Origin: CAVOBC01 sp963693635
GTDB taxonomy: Bacteria > Pseudomonadota > Gammaproteobacteria > Pseudomonadales > Azotimanducaceae
Assembly: GCA_963693635.1 (NCBI GenBank)
Contig: CAVOBC010000050.1
Span: 1 to 18,634 of the forward strand
Reading direction: 5' to 3'
DNA: 18,634 nt
A program made the position numbers and the translations under genes. A model generated the notes under the pieces. The model did no database searches. It had not been told where the DNA came from and worked only from the letters and a program-made list of their open reading frames with translations. Of the stretch, positions 7,458 to 14,091 are shown in pieces (within the stretch, counting starts at the first letter, position 1; each line of letters opens with the position of its first letter).

Positions 7458-7623
7458 TTGACCCCACAGCGGCTCCTGCTGAGTTTATGAGCTTTCTATG
7501 TACCGATCGGTTTCCTCCAACGCACTGCTTAAGGCGGCTCAGTTTGGTGAGCGCACCTCGCGATAGGCTCATCCAGGGAATCATCCTGCCACGGAAGTTG
7601 CCCGACGGGCATACTTGCACCTC

Positions 7624-7667
7624 ATTTGGCCTGAAGTGCTCGAACTATTTGGCCTGAAGTGCTCGAA
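7624..7667. repeat. Two identical 21-base direct repeats (23-base period)
   Basis: The 21 bases at 7624-7644 recur exactly at 7647-7667, separated by two bases (core GGCCTGAAGTGCTCGAA). They lie in the region between the divergent HEAT-repeat gene and the NIPSNAP gene, about 80 bases before the latter's likely start. A spacing of 23 bases is near two helical turns, so paired regulator sites are plausible; a recent small duplication is the alternative. Confidence 0.6.
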
Positions 7668-7744
7668 ATGAATGTATGAAGGCCCACGCAGAAGACCTGA
7701 ACAAAACGGTGTGTAGAACCAACGTACCGAACGTGGATGAGAGC

Positions 7745-8095
7745 ATGACGGATATGACCGGGACGGCAACGCTATATCACCTGTTACCTGCGCTACACAA
7801 TCGACATGTACAAGGTCAAAGAGTTTCGACGTTACGCGGCAATGTGGATTCCACTGGTCGAGAAGTTTGGCGGCACCCACCATGGTTATTTTCTGCCGAA
7901 AAAGAGTGCGAGCGATATGGCGGTCGCGCTTTTCTCGTTCCCGTCCCTGGCGGACTATGAGCGATATCGAAGTGACTTGCGGCTCGACCCGGATTGTCGC
8001 AAGCCTCAGCCTGGGCGGCAGAAACACGCTGCATTCTTGGCTATGAGAGGCAGTTTATGGAGCCGGTGCTGGAACCGGTAAAGGGTGACGCGTGA
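7745..8095 (+). pseudogene. NIPSNAP-family protein, reading frame changes twice
   Basis: The middle of this gene is a clear NIPSNAP domain, a dimeric alpha/beta-barrel (ferredoxin-like) fold: ITCYLRYTIDMYKVKEFRRY followed by WIPLVEKFGGTHHGYFLP and ALFSFPSLADYERYR. The segment has no convincing start of its own (first ATG at 7806, a TGA upstream in frame). The likely start is ATG 7745 in another frame (MTDMTGTA). The likely end is in that same frame, reading ETRCILGYERQFMEPVLEPV to TGA 8093-8095. The two shifts, near 7769 (one extra base) and 8001 (one missing base), compensate, so the total is exactly 117 codons. NIPSNAP proteins are poorly understood; bacterial ones often sit beside catabolic genes. 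As written the gene cannot give one protein. Confidence 0.7.
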
Positions 8096-8280
8096 GCAGT
8101 TTGGACTTCACGCGCGTGATGCCTGCGCACGGTGCCGCATGTGCACGCACTGTTGTGATCGAGTTTCCTGACCGGGAACTTGCCGAGGCTTTTATGGAAG
8201 AACGCAGCCAATCTGACTTGCCTATGATTTCGGGACAAACGACGATGAGTCGCATACTGCTGGTTGACGGTTGCACGTGA
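8092..8280 (+). CDS. Short DUF1330-like (dimeric alpha/beta barrel) protein
   Basis: A 62-residue frame from GTG 8092, overlapping the stop of the NIPSNAP gene as GTGA, a layout typical of translational coupling. The sequence ARTVVIEFPDRELAEAFMEE and the closing SRILLVDGCT resemble the second half of DUF1330 proteins, in which a V-V-I-E-F-P strand is followed by an A-x-x-F helix and a final L-V-x-G strand. Full DUF1330 proteins are about 95 residues, so the first strand and helix are missing or replaced. It may be a shortened relative, a remnant, or a partner of the NIPSNAP protein. No enzymatic residues can be named. Confidence 0.5.
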   Translation: MSSLDFTRVMPAHGAACARTVVIEFPDRELAEAFMEERSQSDLPMISGQTTMSRILLVDGCT

Positions 8281-8321
8281 CGGGCCGGCGACGGCCGTCG
8301 CTCAAGCCATGCCTGGACAAG

Positions 8322-8350
8322 AACTCGTGATGGGTTCCGGATCGCGAGTT
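8322..8350. terminator. Hairpin between convergent genes
   Basis: AACTCGTGAT (8322-8331) pairs with ATCGCGAGTT (8341-8350) across a 9-base loop, giving a 10-bp stem with one G-U pair when read as plus-strand RNA. It sits between the end of the DUF1330-like gene and the end of the minus-strand gene at 8374. It is positioned as a bidirectional terminator, although no T-tract follows. A perfect 12-base palindrome, CGACGGCCGTCG, lies just upstream at 8289-8300. Confidence 0.45.
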
Positions 8351-8373
8351 CAGCCTGCTAATTCCCCGTCCGG

Positions 8374-9579
8374 TCAGCCGGCATGGGCGTCGTAGGTAGA
8401 GACGTGCGTTGCACTTACATCGCCAGGCGGGATCAGTTCCATACACACGCTTGTGGGTAGCATCTGGATACGGTTGCCCGCGTTGACGCGCGCGGCGTCA
8501 GGACCCAGGCACAAGTGCCCGATCGATTCGTCCCGGCGCCACGCGAAACCTTCGGGAGCCGGTCGGTCGTCTGCGGGATTGGAACCCCGGTAATCGTCGC
8601 GCAGGGCCCGCGCCACAGCAAGTGCGGTGTCGGCGGTGCGGTGTTCCGCGAGATATTGATTGGCGGTTTGCATGATGGGCGTGATGAACGAACGTAGTAG
8701 CGGATTACGAGGACTGGCGGCAAGGCGATTGGCTGCCCAGAATCGGCCGGTTGGCAACTGCGACCGTTCGGCGATCTGGTCATAGGCATGGTGAACCGCG
8801 TTGATAGCGGTACCCTGCGCATAGTTCGCGTACCGATTCCTCGTTCTCCCGGCCCGTATCGTCTGCGCAAGTTCGGCGAACGCCGTCTGTGCGGGATCGT
8901 TGATGCTGAAGTCGGTGGCTGTTAACGGCGCCAGCAAGGCGGCAAGTCGAGGTTCATTCGCGAAGTCAGGAATGGTTGCCATAGCCAGAACCGAAGCACG
9001 CACCTGTGCGGTAAGAGCGGTGATCAGTCCGGTTTTGATGGTGATGGTGCCGGCCCGACCAATCAGTTGGCGGTGGAACGCCAAAAGCTCGAGTGTCAAC
9101 TCCGCATCAAGCGCGCCGTCGGCGTGCAGGGGTTGCAGGGTCGAATAGCGCTGCGCGACCAGCAACCACATGATGTTGTCGTCGGTCATGGCGGTTGCCT
9201 CGCGAGATAGCTCACGCATCAGGTCGCGATGCAGGCGATAGTATCGGGGGTCCTGCGGCAGATAGCGCCGCACCAGGTCCGGGTTGGCAATGATGCTGCG
9301 CAGACAGGTGCTGCTAAAGGTGCGACAGGACGCGTAGAGGACCCGCACGTCATCATCGAGCGTCTCATCGGTGTGTGTGCGCGACAGGGCCGCGAATTCG
9401 GCCAGACGACGCGCCGTCGCCATGACGGCCGGGTTCTCTGTTTGCGCCGCGTTGACTGTGTCGGCCCTCTTGAGCCATTGCGCACTTTCGGGGGTGATGC
9501 GTTCGTCAATGATAAAGAGACTGGCTGCGCCCGCCGCGAGAATAGCCGCGACCATCAGCAGGATTCGGAAGGAGCGCAT
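8374..9579 (-). CDS. Unrecognised membrane-anchored/exported protein
   Basis: A 401-residue protein that I do not recognise. It begins MRSFRILLMVAAILAAGAAS, a basic N-terminus followed by a hydrophobic stretch to about residue 24, so it is anchored in or exported across the inner membrane. The remainder is largely helical and alanine/arginine-rich, with a pair of cysteines near the middle of the first third (YASCRTFSSTCLRSI) that could form a disulfide outside the cytoplasm. The C-terminal part contains SIGHLCLGPDAARVNAGN. No catalytic motif stands out. Upstream, no strong Shine-Dalgarno sequence is seen (only an AT-rich spacer). The gene follows the PHP-EthD-MaoC operon in the same direction after a 129-base gap containing a 10-bp inverted repeat, so it may have its own control. 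Confidence 0.7.
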   Translation of the reverse strand: MRSFRILLMVAAILAAGAASLFIIDERITPESAQWLKRADTVNAAQTENPAVMATARRLAEFAALSRTHTDETLDDDVRVLYASCRTFSSTCLRSIIANPDLVRRYLPQDPRYYRLHRDLMRELSREATAMTDDNIMWLLVAQRYSTLQPLHADGALDAELTLELLAFHRQLIGRAGTITIKTGLITALTAQVRASVLAMATIPDFANEPRLAALLAPLTATDFSINDPAQTAFAELAQTIRAGRTRNRYANYAQGTAINAVHHAYDQIAERSQLPTGRFWAANRLAASPRNPLLRSFITPIMQTANQYLAEHRTADTALAVARALRDDYRGSNPADDRPAPEGFAWRRDESIGHLCLGPDAARVNAGNRIQMLPTSVCMELIPPGDVSATHVSTYDAHAG

Positions 9580-9637
9580 ATTAATTTCAGGGGGATTCGT
9601 GTCGGGGTTGGTCGGAATTGAGTGTGGAAGTGGCTCG

Positions 9638-9678
9638 TGGTTACGTCAGCGAACAGGAAGGTCCACAGGACGTAACCA
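9638..9678. promoter_or_regulatory. Perfect 10-bp inverted repeat (operator or hairpin)
   Basis: TGGTTACGTC (9638-9647) is exactly inverted at 9669-9678 (GACGTAACCA) with 21 bases between. It lies in the gap between the MaoC-type gene and the anchored-protein gene, about 60 bases upstream of the latter's start. It could be a regulator-binding site of the downstream gene or a long-loop hairpin ending the upstream operon. No T-run follows on the minus strand. Confidence 0.45.
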
Positions 9679-9708
9679 GGCGAGCGCGCCCGGCTTTTGA
9701 TCGGTCCG

Positions 9709-10173
9709 CTATGGTGCGTCCGGTCGCCCCTTCATCATCCGGAGTGGCGTGTAGGTCATGGTCGTTTCGCCATGTTGATTCACCACCTCGTTCCGCGTTC
9801 GAACCAGTGCCCGATTGCCCTTGGATGCGGGCTTAATCTCCACCACCTCGCCCTCTATGTGAATCGTATCGCCGGCGAAAGTCGGCGCCTTGATGTCCAT
9901 CTCGCAGTTGAGAAATGCGATTCCCGTGCGCGCGATCGTCGCGGGGATGACGATACCCTCGGCCATGGAGAAAACGAGCGCGCCGGGCACCAGACGCCCT
10001 TCAAAATTCGTATGGTTCTTCAGGTACTCGGCGGAGGTGAAGAGTTCTTCTGTCATGCCGGAGACGCCGACGAAGTTGAGGATGTCGGTCTCTGTGATCG
10101 TTCGGCCCAGGGTCTCGAAGGCGTAGCCGACATGCCAGTCCTGGTAGTAGAAGCCGTGTCCAAGTAGTTCCAT
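9709..10173 (-). CDS. MaoC-like single-hotdog protein, degenerate active site
   Basis: A 154-residue single hotdog-fold protein of the MaoC/R-hydratase type: RTITETDILNFVGVSGMTEE (24-43), GRLVPGALVFSMAEG (59-73) and APTFAGDTIHIEGEV, the conserved order of this family. Family members hydrate trans-2-enoyl-CoA with an Asp-His pair in an S-G-D-x-N-P-L-H segment. Here that segment reads SGMTEELFTSAEY, so both residues are replaced (Met40 and Phe45). It may be a sub-family with other chemistry or a binding protein. It is the third gene of a probable operon, starting about 45 bases after the EthD-family stop. The cytoplasmic substrate is probably an acyl-CoA, but this is inference. Confidence 0.85.
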   Translation of the reverse strand: MELLGHGFYYQDWHVGYAFETLGRTITETDILNFVGVSGMTEELFTSAEYLKNHTNFEGRLVPGALVFSMAEGIVIPATIARTGIAFLNCEMDIKAPTFAGDTIHIEGEVVEIKPASKGNRALVRTRNEVVNQHGETTMTYTPLRMMKGRPDAP

Positions 10174-10218
10174 CGTATTGGGCTCTTCCAGGTGGTGACT
10201 TGTCCGTGAATTGCTGCG

Positions 10219-10878
10219 TCAGATGATGACGACTTCCTGGCAGAGGATGGCGTCGACCTTGTCGAGCTGTAGAATATGTTGTTCGATCTCGCTGATTGAG
10301 GCCATCTCGCTTGAGCCGAAAGTGGCTTGCATGCCCTCGGCATCGGCGAACCAGAGCGTTGCGAGAGCATCATACGGCGGTTCGCGGCCGTCCCGGTACG
10401 CGCCAAGGGCGCAGTGCCCCTGCAGATACCCGGCTATGCCTGCGAGGTTGGCGACCAATGGCCCGAATTCGTCGCGGTACTTGCGCGTGAATTCGTCCAG
10501 GGACAGATCCGGTTGCCGTCGAACGAGCGCCATCAGTTTCGTCTCAGCCGGACCTGGCTCCTTGAGATAGAAGTCGTCAGTGATGATGGTGCCCATAGAT
10601 GATGCGTCGATGAAATTTGCCTCATCCGTGCGAATCCGGCGCAGCGCATCGCTGCCGACGTTGGCTTTCATCGCGTCCTTGGATTCAAACCAGACTTCCG
10701 CGATGCCGTCGAAAGGGGCGGTTCTGCCAGGCAGTGCCGCGGTGGTGTGATTCTGAATGTAACGCACAATGCCCGGAAGCTGGGTCACAACCTCGGCGTG
10801 GCGGTTCTGCCAGTGATCCTGAAATTGTGCAACGGTGATAGAAGGCAGGCGGCGAAAGTAGCTGGACTGGCGGATCAT
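10219..10878 (-). CDS. Tandem EthD-domain protein
   Basis: A 219-residue protein made of two EthD-type dimeric alpha/beta-barrel domains. The first starts MIRQSSYFRRLPSITVAQFQ, then DHW and LPGIVRYIQNHT (about 1-100). The second repeats the pattern with LMALVRRQPDLSLDEFTRKY and LAGIAGYLQGHC (about 115-210). EthD-like proteins accompany degradation pathways (the name is from ether degradation), where their role is often unknown; some relatives are cyclases or monooxygenases. The start at 10878 is chosen because it overlaps the stop of the PHP gene as ATGA and matches the usual family N-terminus. Longer readings upstream are antisense or overlap the PHP gene. No signal peptide is present. Confidence 0.85.
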   Translation of the reverse strand: MIRQSSYFRRLPSITVAQFQDHWQNRHAEVVTQLPGIVRYIQNHTTAALPGRTAPFDGIAEVWFESKDAMKANVGSDALRRIRTDEANFIDASSMGTIITDDFYLKEPGPAETKLMALVRRQPDLSLDEFTRKYRDEFGPLVANLAGIAGYLQGHCALGAYRDGREPPYDALATLWFADAEGMQATFGSSEMASISEIEQHILQLDKVDAILCQEVVII

Positions 10879-11804
10879 GGGTGGTACCCCACATCGGACG
10901 GTGACATCAGTGTGAGCTTGAACTTGTTCGCAATGGCCCAGGCCTCGCCGGTTCGGCGCTGCAGATCCTGGGGCCTGTGTGCATCGGCGTTGATAATGAC
11001 CTTCACGTCGTAGTCGGCGGCAAGTTCCCAGAACGGCTCCCACGGATAAAGCGGAAACGGGTTGTCAGGCTTGCGGTGGGCGATCTTGGCGAGTCCGAGC
11101 GCGTTGATTTCCATGGCGACGCCCAATTCCGCGGATGCGGCTAGGATGTCCTTCGAACAGGCGATGGTGTCTGCGTCCCAGTCGGCGTAGCAGTTGCCGA
11201 AGAGATCGGGGTGAGCGATAAAGCTGAAGTAGCCCGTTGCCATCATATCGATAACATGGGCGGCGTACTTGTGCAGATTCTCGGGGGTATCGGTGCCGCC
11301 GTAGGTCGGGCGCCATTTGCCGCCGTCAGGAAAGAGGTGGGCGCCGCCGACGAGATAGTCAAAGCCGAGTTCACCGAGGAGTTCATCCGCGTAGTAGGCG
11401 TCGAAGTCCGCGATGTATTCGCACTCCATGCCCTTAAGAATTTTGAGCCCGGGGTAATCTTCGCGCCCCTGGTCGATGGCGGCCACGTAATCCGCCAATT
11501 GCTCGTAGCTCATACGCGCGCGCTGCCAGCGGTCATCCGGCAGTGCGGCATGATCCGAAAAGCCGAGCGTCTTCATGCCGCGCTCAAGGGCGACATCGCA
11601 GTAGTCTGTTACGTCACCCTTCGCGTGCTTGCAGCGGAAGGTGTGTGTATGAAAGTTGTGCTGAAAGTCCGAATCGTCCACGGTATGGCTGCTCTTGTCT
11701 TCGGTAGGGACGCATCGCCCGGGCAACGCGGTCAGGAGGTTCGCGGTCAGGAGGTTAAGAGTACCATCAAATCTCGGGCGGGCCGTGCGGATGTGGTTGT
11801 GCAA
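10875..11804 (-). CDS. PHP-domain phosphoesterase (histidinol-phosphatase HisK-like)
   Basis: Metal-dependent PHP-fold hydrolase resembling HisK-type histidinol phosphatases. Metal-binding motifs are in order: NFHTHTFRCKHA (His52 and His54 counted from the longest start), LGFSDHA, KGMECEYI, FIAHPDLFGN and VIINADAH near the end. Members hydrolyse phosphate monoesters such as histidinol phosphate. There are no other histidine genes here and the neighbours are catabolic, so the true substrate may differ. The start is uncertain. The first 40 or so residues contain a 15-base tandem duplication and lack family similarity, so a GTG at 11681 (MDDSDFQHNFHTHT) is a reasonable alternative. The stop overlaps the EthD start by four bases, indicating coupled translation; it is the first gene of the operon. 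Confidence 0.8.
   Translation of the reverse strand: MHNHIRTARPRFDGTLNLLTANLLTALPGRCVPTEDKSSHTVDDSDFQHNFHTHTFRCKHAKGDVTDYCDVALERGMKTLGFSDHAALPDDRWQRARMSYEQLADYVAAIDQGREDYPGLKILKGMECEYIADFDAYYADELLGELGFDYLVGGAHLFPDGGKWRPTYGGTDTPENLHKYAAHVIDMMATGYFSFIAHPDLFGNCYADWDADTIACSKDILAASAELGVAMEINALGLAKIAHRKPDNPFPLYPWEPFWELAADYDVKVIINADAHRPQDLQRRTGEAWAIANKFKLTLMSPSDVGYHP
11727..11756. repeat. Perfect 15-base tandem duplication
   Basis: CGCGGTCAGGAGGTT occurs twice without a gap (11727-11741 and 11742-11756). If the long PHP start is used it encodes a repeated five-residue unit (NLLTA twice) and keeps frame. If the shorter start is used it lies upstream of the gene. Confidence 0.7.
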
Positions 11805-11853
11805 GGCACCACCGGTTCATGGCAACTCGGCCCGTGCCCGCCCCAGAACGGAG

Positions 11854-11980
11854 TTTTGGGACAGGCACTAGCTGTTACCTGTCCCAAAATTGTCATCCTG
11901 ACAATTCTTGGGAGTCGGTTTGCAAAGCAAACCTCGCATGAACTTGCAGAAAATGGCGGTGCATCCTTGCACCGCACTAG
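11854..11980. repeat. Dispersed hairpin repeat, copy B (composite)
   Basis: This is the most complete copy. From left to right: TTTTGGGACAGG (11854-11865) paired with CCTGTCCCAAAA (11878-11889); then TCCCAAAATTGTCA (11882-11895) paired with TGACAATT-C-TTGGGA (11899-11913); GGTTTGC/GCAAACC (11917-11923 with 11927-11933); and GCGGTGCA/TGCACCGC with a TCCT loop (11956-11963 with 11968-11975). The first two hairpins share bases and cannot form together. The right part (11914-11980) matches copy A and the second hairpin matches copy C. It lies 13 bases beyond the monooxygenase stop. An 8-bp GC-rich inverted repeat, GGGCGGGC/GCCCGCCC (11776-11783 with 11836-11843), adjoins it. Confidence 0.75.
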
Positions 11981-11992
11981 CTATAGCGAGAG

Positions 11993-13963
11993 CTACTCGG
12001 CACCCGCTGACGCGCGCCGCTGAATCATCGCTTTGCGCACCGCGATCATCTCCTCAAGACCGAGCGCGCCGTCACGATTGCGATCGCCGAACTCGAGCAT
12101 GCGTTGCAACGACTTGATGACACTGATCTCGTCGCCCGCGAGCACGCCGTCCATGTTTTTGTCCAGGAACCCCATGCGCTGCGTCATGGACATACGCACC
12201 AGATCGTGGATGGGTGCGTCCGATGTCTCTTCGTTCCAGGTGAAGACGAAGTCGCCGTACAGCATCTCGTCGCGGGACTGTAGTCCCCAGGGCACGTGGC
12301 GATCGGGGTCTGGATTGGCCGGGTTCTTCGCCGAATTGTCGTACACCGTGGTGTGAACCAGTCGTGCGCCGGCCGGCACCGCAAGGGGCTCGTCGAAAAC
12401 GTAGCCGCGCTGCCAGTTGAAGTCGTACTCTGGCACGGACAGCAACAACTCTTCTGGCCCGTCCGGATACCGCAGGGCAAAGGTCGAACTCCGGCCGCGG
12501 TAGTGCGAATGGGGCAGAATCTCGTACAGCGTGGCGTCCTTGTAGAACTCAAAGTACGCCTGCTCCTTGTGACGCTCGGCGCCAGCGGGGATGCTGATCA
12601 TCGGGTTCATGACTACATTGTGGCGCAGAAAGTTGGCTGGCTTCTCGTCGTGGAAGTAAAAACCCAGCCGGGTCTCGTCTGTGACGGCGCGGCCGAAGGG
12701 TGTGTAGTGAATTTGCACCAGAAAGTGTGTCCCAGGCTCCAGGTAAACACCGGTTCCTTCGGGCATCTCGGTCGGACCCGTACCTGGTGCATAGCCGCCA
12801 ACATAGTCGTCGAACAGGCTCTCCTGGCTGTTGTTGGGATCCTTGCCCGGCGGCGTGATGCCGACAAGCACATGGTGCACCACTTCAGTCACGCCCGGAT
12901 TGACCGCGAGTGCGCGGATCCACGTGCCGGCCTTGATGGGGTTGGCGATGGTCGGGAAGCGATAGTCGATGATGCCGCTCGCAGGGACGTCCTGCGGCGC
13001 GATCGTGAGCACGAGATCGGGTTCGCCCATGGGCCAATCGCCTGGGGCCACCCGTTTTTTCTTGAGCGGGTCTTTGCCTTCGCCGCGAGGCGATCCGGCT
13101 TCAATCCAGGTAATCAGGTCGCGCCGCTCGGCGGTCGACAATCCGACATCATTTTGCCATTTTCCGACATGCGGGTCGGCGTGCCAGGGCGGCATGCGGC
13201 GTGTCCGCAGCACTTCTCGCATCATTGGTGAGAAGCCCTTGACCATCTCGTAGCTGCTCATTGCCCATGGCCCGAGGCCACCGTCGCGATGACATTCCAC
13301 GCACCGCTTCTGCAGGATCGGCACGATGTGACCTGCGTAGTCGGCGACGGCGGGCTTGTCGAAGTTGATCAGGCATCCCATGGTGTCGCGGCTCGTAACG
13401 GCCAGTGGCTTGCCCGCGAGGACGCCATTAATGGCGTCTGCAAGGTAATGGGCTTGCGCTTTTTCCTTCTGGCGCTCGTAGGTCACGCGATCGTTGATGG
13501 GACCGTGGTAGGCCACCTCCCAGGTCTTCGTGTCGATCACGAACGTCTCTGCAGTTCTTGAAACGCCCAGCGCGGCGACGATGGTTTGCGTATCGTCATG
13601 CAATACCGGCAGGCCGATGTCCCACTCGCGCGCTTCCTTTTTCAGCGAATCGCGGTCGTCTTGCAGATTGGCGTTGATCATCAGGAACGTGACCGGCTGG
13701 TCTTTGAAGTCCGCGCGTACCTTGCGCAAATCAGGCAAAAGGTTGCGCACCATTGGACAACCGTTGCCCTGCACCATCAGCACAATGGCAGCACTGTCGG
13801 CGTAATACTTCAGGCTGTGGGCATTGCCGTCCTGGTCGAGCAGCGTGAAGTCATCAACCTTGTCGCCCGCCGTGGCGGTCGCCGCGGTCGCGAGCACAAC
13901 AGACGTCAGGCCGACCAGAGTCAGGCGTTGAAAGCGTCCGAAAAACGAAGCAGTTGAGTCCAT
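11993..13963 (-). CDS. Exported redoxin - cytochrome c - copper monooxygenase - EF-hand fusion protein
   Basis: A 656-residue protein. ATG 13963 is chosen because AGGAG lies five bases upstream; an earlier in-frame ATG has no such site. A signal peptide (LVGLTSVVLATAATATAG, about 16-33) sends it to the periplasm. Domains in order: a thioredoxin/AhpC-like fold with a single cysteine (GNGCPMVRN, Cys69); a c-type heme site CVECH (221-225) followed by the MPPWHADP motif; and a PHM-like copper type II ascorbate-dependent monooxygenase pair. For the latter, candidate copper ligands are HH (363-364), H419 in QIHY, HSH (485-487) and Met567. Two C-terminal EF-hands follow (DKNMDGVLAGDE; DRNRDGALGLEE). 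Relatives in environmental bacteria share this layout but have no proven substrate. It lies 108 bases downstream of the PPDK-like gene, probably co-transcribed. Confidence 0.85.
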   Translation of the reverse strand: MDSTASFFGRFQRLTLVGLTSVVLATAATATAGDKVDDFTLLDQDGNAHSLKYYADSAAIVLMVQGNGCPMVRNLLPDLRKVRADFKDQPVTFLMINANLQDDRDSLKKEAREWDIGLPVLHDDTQTIVAALGVSRTAETFVIDTKTWEVAYHGPINDRVTYERQKEKAQAHYLADAINGVLAGKPLAVTSRDTMGCLINFDKPAVADYAGHIVPILQKRCVECHRDGGLGPWAMSSYEMVKGFSPMMREVLRTRRMPPWHADPHVGKWQNDVGLSTAERRDLITWIEAGSPRGEGKDPLKKKRVAPGDWPMGEPDLVLTIAPQDVPASGIIDYRFPTIANPIKAGTWIRALAVNPGVTEVVHHVLVGITPPGKDPNNSQESLFDDYVGGYAPGTGPTEMPEGTGVYLEPGTHFLVQIHYTPFGRAVTDETRLGFYFHDEKPANFLRHNVVMNPMISIPAGAERHKEQAYFEFYKDATLYEILPHSHYRGRSSTFALRYPDGPEELLLSVPEYDFNWQRGYVFDEPLAVPAGARLVHTTVYDNSAKNPANPDPDRHVPWGLQSRDEMLYGDFVFTWNEETSDAPIHDLVRMSMTQRMGFLDKNMDGVLAGDEISVIKSLQRMLEFGDRNRDGALGLEEMIAVRKAMIQRRASAGAE

Positions 13964-14091
13964 TTCGACTCCTGAAAAAGAGGGCAGATAGAGCAGATTA
14001 GGGCGCAGCATGGTGTAAATCAACGCATTTCCCCGCGGGAAGGTTGCCACTCTCTGCGCGCGCCGTGGGCGTCAGGGCCCGCCGGCGTTTC

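Noticed and set aside
11908..12117. Short plus-strand frame over the hairpin repeat
   Set aside because: It overlaps the end of the monooxygenase gene, and its residues derive from the repeat and antisense sequence.
12296..13231. 311-codon plus-strand frame
   Set aside because: Antisense to the cytochrome/monooxygenase region, whose heme and copper motifs lie on the minus strand.
14020..14045. Terminator between the PPDK-like and monooxygenase genes
   Set aside because: Only a 5-bp TTCCC/GGGAA stem with no T-run is present. The two genes are probably co-transcribed.
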